Shown in pieces: positions 55,303 through 63,431 of a stretch of 64,000 nucleotides of DNA; within the stretch, counting starts at the first letter, position 1; each line of letters opens with the position of its first letter. The translations under genes were made by a program, and so were the position numbers. Source of the stretch: Marisediminitalea oceani (GTDB lineage: Bacteria; Pseudomonadota; Gammaproteobacteria; Enterobacterales; Alteromonadaceae); assembly GCF_003731635.1 (NCBI RefSeq), contig NZ_RCUA01000032.1, positions 188,598 to 252,597 of the forward strand. The letters run 5' to 3'. The notes under the pieces are model-generated. The model ran no database searches. It was not told where the DNA came from and saw only the letters and a program-made list of their open reading frames with translations.

Positions 55303-55845
55303 CTACAATTTTCCAAGGCTGAATTCGCTCTTGCCGCTGTTGATAACCAAATGCTCCTCACCATTTTTGTTAACCTGTCGGGCAATATCCACCCACTGAT
55401 AAAACACATTACGATGGACTAAGGCCTTGAGCCCACGGTGCAGCGTAACGTAAGGGCGGGGCTGGTCGGGATTGCTGTTATCTACTTCCAACGGGTGGCT
55501 CTCAGATAACACAGCCGCATGACCTAAGTTTGAAATCACCTCAATAGCCGGGCCTTCTTCGGTGTTGTGCGTTTGCCACTGAGTGATCACGAATGGCGCA
55601 TCTTCAACCTGAATACGCACTTTTTCGGCCGGCGTTTTAAGGAAATACTCGTCGCCCTCCTTAAGCAGTACACTGGCAAATAACTTCACCAACCGTTCCC
55701 GCCCAATGGGACTACCCATGTACCACCAGCTGCCATCGGCCTTAATAACCATATCGATGTCACCACAAAAAGGCGGATGCCATTTATCGAAGGGCGGTGC
55801 CGCGTCGAGATTTTCTATCTGTTTGGTAAGCGTTTGCAGATCCAT
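55303..55845 (-). CDS. DUF1285 protein
   Basis: 180 residues, DUF1285 pattern: PPFDKWHPPFCGDIDMVIKA, WWYMGSPIGRERLVKLFASV, YFLKTPAEKVRIQVEDAPFV and LKALVHRNVFYQWVDIA. Function unknown; the fold consists of two related beta-rich lobes. It converges on pobA, with 45 bases between stops, so it is probably unrelated to the aromatic pathway. Confidence 0.88.
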   Translation of the reverse strand: MDLQTLTKQIENLDAAPPFDKWHPPFCGDIDMVIKADGSWWYMGSPIGRERLVKLFASVLLKEGDEYFLKTPAEKVRIQVEDAPFVITQWQTHNTEEGPAIEVISNLGHAAVLSESHPLEVDNSNPDQPRPYVTLHRGLKALVHRNVFYQWVDIARQVNKNGEEHLVINSGKSEFSLGKL

Positions 55846-56105
55846 GCCGTTATCACCTGGATTTGTTAGTTAATCATTGAAGAGAGACTCGCCATAAGGC
55901 AGAGATCGCCACGTCAGATTAGAGTGTATCACTCTACATTGTTATCAATAAAAAAAACCAACCTATATCTAAACGCTCCCGGCAATCAGAAAGCCCAAAT
56001 AACCGAGTCGCCAACGCACTATATTTGGTTTTAGGGATTAGCTGCCAGTCTCCTTGCTTTTAAGAAAGAACAAGATTGCAGCATCAGGTGGATTTAACTG
56101 ACAGA
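55846..56105. other. 260-base intergenic region
   Basis: No gene or clear regulatory element. It probably contains the promoter of the DUF1285 gene near 55850-55950 (A+T-rich stretch around 55940-55960). Confidence 0.4.
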
Positions 56106-56490
56106 CTACCCTTTACCAATCGCTACAGAGCTATGCACAGAATTGCCCACCGGTTTATAGTGCTGAATCAGCATTAATGCAGTAAAAGCCATAAGCGTTG
56201 CAACCATATCTTTCCAGTCGAAATACATTTCTGGAATGAAAGCCTGATGAATCTCCCACAACAACGCCCCGCAGGTAATACTTATAATGCAGTTGCTCAT
56301 TCTGTTAGTCACAGAATGGGCAAAAGTAACGTAACCAGACACCAGAATCACTATATATAAATAGCTCATCACCGAACCCAGCAGAATATCCAGCCCGCCA
56401 TGAATACCGGTGTAGTCTTCACGATTTAATTGCCAGCGACAATAGCGCCGACAGGGTGAACATGATTAAATAAATTGCTCTGTTATCCAT
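56106..56490 (-). pseudogene. Small membrane protein, frameshifted after helix 1
   Basis: ATG 56490, with AGGAG in front, starts MDNRAIYLIMFTLSALLSLAIK and stops two codons later. Skipping one T restores a second frame, REDYTGIHGGLDILLGSVMSYLYIVILV, open to the stop at 56106, with about three more membrane segments and WEIHQAFIPEMYFDWKDMV. Joined, it would be about 127 residues. A single-base insertion is the likely cause; initiation at ATG 56369 could still give an 87-residue product. Family not recognised. Confidence 0.6.
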
Positions 56491-56617
56491 TACAATCTCC
56501 TAACCAGAAATTAGTAGTGTTAACCATAAATGATAGGCGGCGCCTGGAAAGCTGTACTCAGGGTTAGAAAATACAAAATCAGTAGTAGAAAGTGCAAAGA
56601 TTGGTTTTCCTACAGGG

Positions 56618-57337
56618 TTATACTGTGGCCGCCTCAGATACGCACTGACCGTGTTTATGCACCACATACCCTAACACCCCACCGAAAATATCCATTAAAG
56701 CGTGCAGAGCAATTACCACCCACAGCGACTCGGTAAGCACATAGATAATGCCTAACACCAAACCAATAACGCCGGTTCGCAGCACATTGGCCCAGCCCTG
56801 ATAGAGATGACACAAACCAAATAAAAAGCTACCCAGCACCAGACTCACCCACACGCCCAGGGGCTCAGCAAACACCGCCAGGAAGAAGCCCCGGAATAAC
56901 AGCTCCTCGCAAATACCGGCCGACATCGACACCCCACACGTAAACCAATACAGCTCACGCTTATTCGCTGGCATCAGCCAGCTGTGGGGTTGCATGGCAT
57001 CAAATAACTGTTGATATTGCGGAGTACCGGGCTGAATACTGCGGATATGCCAGAACACATAAGCCAGCCCCATCATTACTAGTGCTGGGCCAGCCCAGTT
57101 GGCCCAGCTGTTTTGCCAGGTAAGCCCCAAACTCTGTGCCGACACAATGTTGAACGGCAGCATGAGTAAAACACTGGTTGGCAGCCACAAAAAACCAATA
57201 GTTTCTTTGTACATGGCGAGTTTGGTTTTACGCCCTGCGATAACCGCCAGTTTATTCTTATCCGCTTCCCACAAGCTGTACAACACCATGCCTGCCATCA
57301 TTGCCAATACCAGCCACTCGCCTGAATGTAATGTCAT
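56618..57337 (-). CDS. CPBP-family intramembrane glutamic protease
   Basis: 239 residues, about seven membrane segments. The three Abi/CPBP motifs are present: CEELLFRGFF (paired Glu and Arg), FGLCHLYQGW (His) and IALHALMDIFGG (His). These enzymes process lipidated or membrane peptides and some protect against bacteriocins. Divergent from a LysR gene (57446), which likely controls it. Confidence 0.9.
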   Translation of the reverse strand: MTLHSGEWLVLAMMAGMVLYSLWEADKNKLAVIAGRKTKLAMYKETIGFLWLPTSVLLMLPFNIVSAQSLGLTWQNSWANWAGPALVMMGLAYVFWHIRSIQPGTPQYQQLFDAMQPHSWLMPANKRELYWFTCGVSMSAGICEELLFRGFFLAVFAEPLGVWVSLVLGSFLFGLCHLYQGWANVLRTGVIGLVLGIIYVLTESLWVVIALHALMDIFGGVLGYVVHKHGQCVSEAATV

Positions 57338-57395
57338 TTTATTTACCCTCTCTGCACTAAGATTTGACTGATTCCAGCTTAAAGAGTGGCAATTG

Positions 57396-57429
57396 ATAAA
57401 TAAATATATTAAAAACTGTAGTTATTTAT
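57396..57429. promoter_or_regulatory. Inverted repeat in the CPBP/LysR divergent promoter
   Basis: ATAAATAA (57396-57403) and TTATTTAT (57422-57429), exact 8-bp arms 18 bases apart. Plausible LysR site or simply A+T-rich promoter DNA. Confidence 0.35.
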
Positions 57430-57445
57430 ACTTTTAGTTTACACA

Positions 57446-58354
57446 ATGATTAATCCTAAAGATCTCGCCATATTTTGTAAGGTTGCTGAGACGGGCAATA
57501 TGTCTCGCGTGGCCGAGTCAGAAGCCAAAACTGTAATGGCCATCAGCAAGCAAATTGCCAGGCTGGAAGCGCAGCTTGGCCAGGCATTGTTTATTCGCTC
57601 CCGACGACAGCTGCTATTAACCGAGTTTGGCAAAGCGTTTAAACACAAAAGTGAGGCTTTACTGGAACAACACCAGGCGCTGATGCAATGGAGCCACACC
57701 AAAGCCACGGTAGTCAGCGGCGAGCTGAGAGTGCTGTGTCAGAGCAATGAGGTAGTAACGGAAACCCTGGTGCCCTGGATGGCCGAATTTACTGCCCAAT
57801 ACCCAGAGCTCACCCTGTCGCTGGATGTGAAAGAATCACTCATCAATATTCGCGATGACGACTATGACGTGTTCTGGTCGGTAGGTGATTACCTGGGCGA
57901 CAGATACCCGGGATTAAAACGCCGCTCCATCTGGAAAACCCGATACGGGGTATTTGCCTCGCCAGCCTATCTGAAAGCTAATGGTACGCCCAACCACCCG
58001 GACCAATTGGCAGAGCATAAGGTAATCGGTTATCTGTATAACCAACCAAGCAACGTATTGGTGCTGCAAGACAGTAACGGCGAGCACATTTACGCCACAC
58101 CGCACTGCCAGATAAAAACCGTTGCAGGCATGGTTGAACTGGCCGAAGCAGGCCTTGGGCTCATAAACGCACCGGTGGAATCCGGCCACATTCAGCGCTT
58201 GTTACAACAAGACAAACTCGCCCCGGTGCTGCAGGATTATTGGTGGCAGGATGCCGAGGTTTACGCCTACTACCACCCATCAACTCCTACACAGGCAAAA
58301 GTACGGGTATTCCTGGGTTTCTTTTTGGCTAAGCGGGAAGAGTGGCAGTTTTAA
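57446..58354 (+). CDS. LysR-family transcriptional regulator
   Basis: 302 residues, standard length. Winged helix at residues about 3-62 (LAIFCKVAETGNMSRVAESE, GQALFIRSRRQLLLTEFG) and the effector domain to the end (GELRVLCQSNEVVTETLVPW, LADVFASP-type turn RYGVFASPAYLKANGTP). It is divergent from the CPBP protease gene. The inducer is not predictable. Confidence 0.93.
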   Translation: MINPKDLAIFCKVAETGNMSRVAESEAKTVMAISKQIARLEAQLGQALFIRSRRQLLLTEFGKAFKHKSEALLEQHQALMQWSHTKATVVSGELRVLCQSNEVVTETLVPWMAEFTAQYPELTLSLDVKESLINIRDDDYDVFWSVGDYLGDRYPGLKRRSIWKTRYGVFASPAYLKANGTPNHPDQLAEHKVIGYLYNQPSNVLVLQDSNGEHIYATPHCQIKTVAGMVELAEAGLGLINAPVESGHIQRLLQQDKLAPVLQDYWWQDAEVYAYYHPSTPTQAKVRVFLGFFLAKREEWQF

Positions 58355-58540
58355 GTAGGCCATACTCAAACGGCATTAGGGAATATTTAACGCATTTGCC
58401 TTAAGCGTCGGTGATCTATTGAGTATTAGGGTTAAATGACTTTATCTTCTAGTTGATTCTCGTATACAAGAGCCTGCATAAGTGAACTTTATTCAATATT
58501 TTGTATATTTTAAATTTATACATGTTTTTGAATAAAATTA

Positions 58541-58564
58541 ATTTATACGTATTTCCGTATAAAT
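58541..58564. promoter_or_regulatory. Perfect 9-bp inverted repeat, operator of the HipB-like gene
   Basis: ATTTATACG (58541-58549) and CGTATAAAT (58556-58564) around TATTTC, 27 bases upstream of the ATG. This is the usual place and shape of an autoregulatory XRE operator. The rest of 58355-58591 is A+T-rich and has no gene. Confidence 0.7.
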
Positions 58565-58591
58565 CAATTTGTACAACAGAGCGCGAAAAAG

Positions 58592-58864
58592 ATGATTGTG
58601 AAGGTTAACACCGCGAAAGATTTAAGTGCCGTTATCAGAGACAGCAGAAAGTCCAGAGGCTGGACGCAAGCTAACTTAGCTAAACGTATCGGCGTCTATC
58701 AAAGGGATATTTCTAACTATGAAACAAAACCTGAAAAAGTCTCTGTCGATATGCTCATCAAACTCTGTGCAGCACTAGACTTAAAATTGACTGTCGACGA
58801 CCAGCCTAACAATGAAGTGTCTGCAACGACTGCGCCTATCGATAAGAAATCACTGAGGTTCTAA
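58592..58864 (+). CDS. HipB-like XRE-family transcriptional regulator (antitoxin-type)
   Basis: 90 residues. Helix-turn-helix KSRGWTQANLAKRIGVYQRDISNYE, followed by VSVDMLIKLCAALDLKL and a flexible Ser/Thr-rich tail, exactly like HipB antitoxins. Its stop overlaps the next ATG (TAATG), the arrangement used to couple antitoxin and toxin translation. But the next frame has only 23 codons, so the usual HipA kinase is absent. Confidence 0.85.
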   Translation: MIVKVNTAKDLSAVIRDSRKSRGWTQANLAKRIGVYQRDISNYETKPEKVSVDMLIKLCAALDLKLTVDDQPNNEVSATTAPIDKKSLRF

Positions 58865-58935
58865 TGGTACCAGAATCATATACACGAACAGTTTTTAAAC
58901 TCATGAAAGAATATGCGGTAGGTCAGCCCCATTAA
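58864..58935 (+). pseudogene. 23-codon remnant in the toxin position
   Basis: ATG 58864 overlaps the stop of the XRE gene and reads MVPESYTRTVFKLMKEYAV before TAA 58933-58935. It is too short to classify. The abrupt change at about 58921 (GGTCAGCCCCATTAAAAGTG, resembling an insertion-sequence end) suggests that a partner gene was cut off by a rearrangement. Confidence 0.4.
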
Positions 58936-58976
58936 AAGTGGACGCATAAGCTTTATTGCTCCCCGGATTGATAGAG

Positions 58977-59405
58977 TTACAGATGCTGACTCATATAAGC
59001 CAGTGCGGTTTCAAACGCGGATTTCTGAAAACCTTTTAAACCGGTCTCGCTGAATTCTATAAACACGCGACTTTCTTTTAACGCCGTTTTAATCTCGGTG
59101 GGCGGCATTACGATAACCTGCACCCCGTTTAGCAACTCCAGCGCCGCCTCTAATTTAAAGCCAATAGCGCCACCAGCAAACTTGCCCTTCATCGGGCGCT
59201 GGCGGATAACGATGGTCTCAATCTTATAGTCCTGCACCAGTTGCGCGAAGGATTTCTGAAAATACTTAAGCTCATGAGCAGTAGCGGCTTTTTGTAAACT
59301 CAATTTACGGGTACGGCAGTCAGGAAGCTGAATCAGGCCATTTTCCAGATTCATCAGGGCAATGTTGGCATCATTTCCGGCCAGTTCTACACCACATACA
59401 CGCAT
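58977..59405 (-). CDS. DUF3010 protein
   Basis: 142 residues, DUF3010 pattern: VCGVELAGNDANIALMNLEN, a FQKSFAQLVQDYKIETIVIR segment, RPMKGKFAGGAIGFKLEAAL and a C-terminal FQKSAFETALAYM. The N-terminal strand-turn and the overall plan recall the RNase H-like fold, but the function is not established. Convergent or unrelated to its neighbours. The 160 bases to 59565 hold no clear gene. Confidence 0.88.
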   Translation of the reverse strand: MRVCGVELAGNDANIALMNLENGLIQLPDCRTRKLSLQKAATAHELKYFQKSFAQLVQDYKIETIVIRQRPMKGKFAGGAIGFKLEAALELLNGVQVIVMPPTEIKTALKESRVFIEFSETGLKGFQKSAFETALAYMSQHL

Positions 59406-59565
59406 TACAAAACTCCACTTTAAATATCAGCCTGGAGTATATCGGATTTAGCGGTGCTGCGGGCTGGTATTTCTGATCATACGCACTTTGCTGTTGGGGA
59501 TATTATAGAAAATTTCGAGGAAATTAATGGCGATGATTAAATTATATATACAGGCGTTAGTAACG

Positions 59566-61260
59566 CTACCACTCTTCGAGTTGCTGGAAGTCTTTGATTC
59601 GGTCCCGCTGTAGCGTGAGCGCTTCAAAGACGTCCTCAAAACTACGGTTGCTATCAGGCAGATTTGGCAACGCGAGATTAGCCTGGATAAAAAACTCGTC
59701 CGCAAAATCAGACCAGCCTTGTTGCCACCACTCTGTAATGATTCGTCTGTTTTGCTGCAAACGGGCGGAGCTGGGCAATTTGTCTGATTTTCTGGCGTTG
59801 ATGTGCATCTTAGCAGGAAGCAGATTCCATAAATCGTTATTCGGCCATCGGGAAAATGGCATAGCGTGATCGATTGCATAACCCTCCGCCACGAGTTTTT
59901 TCCCCGACCAGCAACAGTTTACTTTTTCACTCTCAAGCAAAGCGTTTACCCGGCTTCTTACCCGCGCGGTGGTTCTGCGTGGATCTTCCCAGGTTAACGC
60001 TTTAAGCAAATCAGATTGAGAGAACGCCATCGCCTGTTTTGCCGTGTAGGTTTGCATTAATGCCGCCCACTCATTTACCAGCGAGGGCTCAATCCACACA
60101 CTGAATCTGGCCAGCGAATCCCAGATACTTACCGGAATATAAAAACGCCCGAAGGATTTCATAAAGTCAGCATCAAGAACAACGCCACCAGAAGGTTTAC
60201 TGGTGCGTTTACTCTCGACATGAAATATACCCTGCTCTGTGCCAGGCAGAGTAATGTATCGCACAGGCATATCCCGTATGGTGAACGTTACATCTTTCAG
60301 CGTTTGATATACCGCACGAGCAATATCGACATTCAGATAAGTGGCGCCGATATAAAAATCGTTAGCCGTAAAAGAGCGCAGTTCCTGCCATCCGCCCTTT
60401 TTAACAAACCCCAGTCCTTTATTCCGGTTGCTACTTTGGGGAATCTCAAAGTGATCGATCAGCGGTTTAAATAGCTTTATCCAGTAAAGAGCAACCAGTC
60501 CTACAGGTAATACCACATGCTCTTTGGTGCGTTCAAGAACCGCACCGGGATGACCCTCGGCAATTCTCAGCAAGGTACGCAACAAAGCAACTTTGTACGT
60601 CGAAGACTTATTATCGTTAACAATAATGTTGCGCAGCAGGGGGAATGCCCCCGAACCGTCATCAGGTAAGGTAAGTATTACCGTTTGCCAGTGAACATCA
60701 TCCCGCCCCAACTCATCGGCATTGACCTGTTCGCTAAGCAACCGAAATGACAGACCAAACTTGCGGGCAAACCCCGAAAGCTCATCTGCTGACACCGGGT
60801 ACATAGTGCGTTCGTCATGGTTCGCGCCATGACGCAACGAAATAATGATTTTTCCGTTAGCTTTTAGCAGGGAGCTAAGCTTACGAATACATCGCTCACG
60901 CTCAGAAGGCGCAATATGCATCCAGACAGCACTGATTAAAATCAGATCAAACTTTGTTTGCAGGCTGAACACCTGATTAAGCTCAGGCAGTTTGTCATTC
61001 AACCAGTGAATCGGCTGATTAACCACATATTGCTGGGCGCGTTCACGAATGCCATCAGCAGGTTCAACAGCAACAACACTCAATCCTTTATCAGCAAGAA
61101 AACGGGCATCGCGCCCTGACCCTGCGCCAATATCCAGCACAAAGCCTTTTTCAGGTATTTCAGAAAGCCAGTCGCCATGTACTTTTTCAAACGCTACGCT
61201 GTTATATTGATTAGCGAGTCTTTCAGCGTGAGTTGAATAGTATTTAATGTTTTCGGACAA
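59566..61260 (-). CDS. Fusion: class I SAM methyltransferase + HNH endonuclease
   Basis: 564 residues in one uninterrupted frame. Residues about 1-195 are a Rossmann methyltransferase with motif I VLDIGAGSGRDARFLA (41-56) and VVAVEPADG; it lacks the NPPY or PCQ catalytic motifs of DNA methylases, so a protein, RNA or small-molecule target is equally possible. A middle region of about 250 residues has HVVLPVGLVALYWIKLF. Residues about 447-497 are an HNH nuclease: CCWSGKKL, then IDHAMPFSRWPNNDLWNLLP and HINARKSDKLP. The start is TTG, with AAGGA at slightly long spacing. It is divergent from the dcm locus, 290 bases away. Defence role inferred from architecture and neighbours. Confidence 0.82.
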   Translation of the reverse strand: MSENIKYYSTHAERLANQYNSVAFEKVHGDWLSEIPEKGFVLDIGAGSGRDARFLADKGLSVVAVEPADGIRERAQQYVVNQPIHWLNDKLPELNQVFSLQTKFDLILISAVWMHIAPSERERCIRKLSSLLKANGKIIISLRHGANHDERTMYPVSADELSGFARKFGLSFRLLSEQVNADELGRDDVHWQTVILTLPDDGSGAFPLLRNIIVNDNKSSTYKVALLRTLLRIAEGHPGAVLERTKEHVVLPVGLVALYWIKLFKPLIDHFEIPQSSNRNKGLGFVKKGGWQELRSFTANDFYIGATYLNVDIARAVYQTLKDVTFTIRDMPVRYITLPGTEQGIFHVESKRTSKPSGGVVLDADFMKSFGRFYIPVSIWDSLARFSVWIEPSLVNEWAALMQTYTAKQAMAFSQSDLLKALTWEDPRRTTARVRSRVNALLESEKVNCCWSGKKLVAEGYAIDHAMPFSRWPNNDLWNLLPAKMHINARKSDKLPSSARLQQNRRIITEWWQQGWSDFADEFFIQANLALPNLPDSNRSFEDVFEALTLQRDRIKDFQQLEEW

Positions 61261-61512
61261 AGGCTTGCTTCCTTGCTAGTTTGTTCAAAACAATCCAGTT
61301 AAATTTATATATTCAGCACAATACGAACAATGCAGTAAAAATGCAAAGTAAGTTCGATGTAGCCGCTACTCATCTAAACGCACCAAGCATAGAATCGAAA
61401 TTTTTAATTATTTATGCATAAAACCTCCTGAAGTCCAGTTCCATCTTTATACAACATGTTAAACACTAAACTTGTATATTTGATCAGTAGTATGGATAAT
61501 TGGACTAACAGT

Positions 61513-61527
61513 GTGATCGTTGATCAC
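61513..61527. promoter_or_regulatory. Palindrome upstream of the methylase gene
   Basis: GTGATC GTT GATCAC, exact 6-bp arms, 24 bases before the dcm-like ATG. Possibly an operator. No separate controller gene is seen, so self-regulation by the methylase is possible. The rest of 61261-61550 has no gene and is A+T-rich. Confidence 0.4.
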
Positions 61528-61550
61528 TCATTTGACCCAGAGTAAAGAAA

Positions 61551-62909
61551 ATGACGAATAAATCAGATTTAGAGCTTATACAGCAGCTTCTGGAAATTTA
61601 TGACCAAAAGGCGGTTGCAGAGTTTTTAAATGAAGTATCTCCTGACCGCTGGTGCAGAGAAACCCTGAACCGTTGGGTAAAAGGAAAAGCTTCACCAAAA
61701 CTAACTCACAGCGAGTACCTTACATTAAAGGAACTTATACCCAGCCCTAAAGTTACAAAAGAAAACTGTGAGTTTAGATTCATCGATTTATTTGCCGGTA
61801 TTGGCGGGATTAGGAAAGGTTTTGAGGATGCTGGCGGCTTATGCGTTCTGACCAGCGAGTGGAACAAATACGCAGTCAAAACTTATAAAGCCAACCACGG
61901 TAGTGACGAGAGTATTCATAAATTTAACGAAGATATTCGTCAGATCACCCTGTCTGAAGATGAAAGTATTTCAGAGGCAGAAGCATATGAGCATATAGAA
62001 AAAGAAATTCCGGAATATGACGTGCTTCTGGCAGGCTTTCCATGCCAGCCTTTCTCAATTGCCGGAGTATCCAAGAAAAACGCTATGGGTCGCGAGCATG
62101 GTTTTGAATGTAAGACTCAGGGAACACTGTTTTTTGATGTTGCGCGAATTATTGCCGCTACTAAACCTAAAGCCTTCGTGCTGGAAAATGTGAAGAACCT
62201 GAAAAGCCATGATAAAGGTAAAACTTTTCGAGTCATTATGGAGACTTTGAAAGAACTTGGTTACGAAGTGGCTGACGAACGGTATGAAGGAACGCAGGAC
62301 CCTAAAATTATTGATGGCAAGCACTTTCTTCCTCAACACAGAGAACGTATTGTACTTGTTGGGTTCCGCAAGGATCTTAATGTCCATGACGACTTTTCAT
62401 TGAAAGGTGTACTACAACAGAAACCCGAACAACCTGTGTCTCTCGGGCAAATACTCGACAAAGAAGTAGATGAGAAGTACATACTTACACCGAAGCTCTG
62501 GAAATACCTTTACGATTATGCCGCCAAGCATAAAGAAAAGGGGAATGGCTTTGGTTTCGGGTTGGTAAAAGAGAATTCTGTTGCAAGGACATTGTCGGCG
62601 AGATATTACAAGGATGGTTCCGAGATCCTTGTAGACAGAGGATGGGACTTTGAGAAAGGATTCGATGACGCGGAGAACCTTGAAAACAGACCCAGACGTC
62701 TTACTCCTTTGGAGTGTTCACGTTTAATGGGATTTAGCGCGCCCGGCTCAAGTGACTTTAAAATCCCGGTTTCAGACACCCAGGCTTACAAGCAATTCGG
62801 TAACTCGGTTGTAGTACCTGTCTTTGCAGCTGTAGCAAAGTTAATGAAACCCCGGATACTCCAGGCAATCATTAATGATAACCAGAAGAAAGTGGATGAT
62901 GCTGCCTAG
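61551..62909 (+). CDS. dcm: DNA cytosine-5 methyltransferase, Dcm-like (probable CCWGG)
   Basis: 452 residues. Like E. coli Dcm it has an N-terminal helical extension ([20 protein letters not shown]) before the methylase core: [17 protein letters not shown], catalytic Cys165 in [52 protein letters not shown], and [14 protein letters not shown] with [14 protein letters not shown]. The target-recognition region ([39 protein letters not shown]) is very close to E. coli Dcm, so the same sequence, 5'-CC(A/T)GG, is expected. The stop is 3 bases before vsr. Confidence 0.95.
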   Translation: MTNKSDLELIQQLLEIYDQKAVAEFLNEVSPDRWCRETLNRWVKGKASPKLTHSEYLTLKELIPSPKVTKENCEFRFIDLFAGIGGIRKGFEDAGGLCVLTSEWNKYAVKTYKANHGSDESIHKFNEDIRQITLSEDESISEAEAYEHIEKEIPEYDVLLAGFPCQPFSIAGVSKKNAMGREHGFECKTQGTLFFDVARIIAATKPKAFVLENVKNLKSHDKGKTFRVIMETLKELGYEVADERYEGTQDPKIIDGKHFLPQHRERIVLVGFRKDLNVHDDFSLKGVLQQKPEQPVSLGQILDKEVDEKYILTPKLWKYLYDYAAKHKEKGNGFGFGLVKENSVARTLSARYYKDGSEILVDRGWDFEKGFDDAENLENRPRRLTPLECSRLMGFSAPGSSDFKIPVSDTQAYKQFGNSVVVPVFAAVAKLMKPRILQAIINDNQKKVDDAA

Positions 62910-62912
62910 CAG

Positions 62913-63431
62913 ATGACTGACGTTCACTCACCTAAAGTCCGTTCTAAAAATATGCGCGCTATTAAGGCGCGCAACACCAAACCTGAAATAAAAGTAAGAA
63001 AAGGCCTTCACAGGCTGGGCTTCAGATACACTTGCAATAAAACAAACCTTCCTGGTAAACCCGACCTGTATTTTAAAAAGTACAAATCGGTGATTCTCAT
63101 AAACGGCTGCTTCTGGCATGGCCATAACTGCGACTTGTTTCACTGGCCTTCTGCAAAAAGAGAATTCTGGGTAAAAAAAATAACTGATACTCAAGAAAGA
63201 GATATGAGGAAGATCAATGAACTACTGGATCGAAACATCAAAGTCCTGTTAATTTGGGAGTGTTCATTGAAGCGCAAGGAACAGTTGGCTAATGCTATAG
63301 AAATGTCTGCTAACTGGCTTAAAAATCAGAACAATATATTTTCAGTGATTGATAAGGAAGGACTCCACAATGTACGAGAAATTGACAGATATTTTCGACG
63401 CAGTCGCAGTAAAGTACCTGACGGCAGTTGA
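62913..63431 (+). CDS. vsr: Very short patch repair endonuclease
   Basis: 172 residues. Nicks next to T:G mismatches that arise when 5-methylcytosine deaminates at Dcm sites. N-terminal TDVHSPKVRSKNMRAIKARN, catalytic Asp in GKPDLYFKKYKSVILINGCF, and zinc-binding CFWHGHNCDLFHWP, as in E. coli Vsr. It is placed directly after dcm as in E. coli, though spaced rather than overlapping here. Its last 62 bases overlap the next gene in another frame, so the longer C-terminus (IDRYFRRSRSKVPDGS) is probably an extension relative to the E. coli protein. Confidence 0.95.
   Translation: MTDVHSPKVRSKNMRAIKARNTKPEIKVRKGLHRLGFRYTCNKTNLPGKPDLYFKKYKSVILINGCFWHGHNCDLFHWPSAKREFWVKKITDTQERDMRKINELLDRNIKVLLIWECSLKRKEQLANAIEMSANWLKNQNNIFSVIDKEGLHNVREIDRYFRRSRSKVPDGS

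Noticed and set aside
58921-58976. Insertion-sequence end at GGTCAGCCCCATTAAAAGTG
   Set aside because: It resembles such ends, but no matching second end or transposase lies nearby, so it is not listed as a mobile element.
59448-59879. 143-codon open frame on the minus strand
   Set aside because: It is mostly a different reading of the methyltransferase-HNH gene, with a composition unlike a protein; only its last about 25 codons fall outside that gene.
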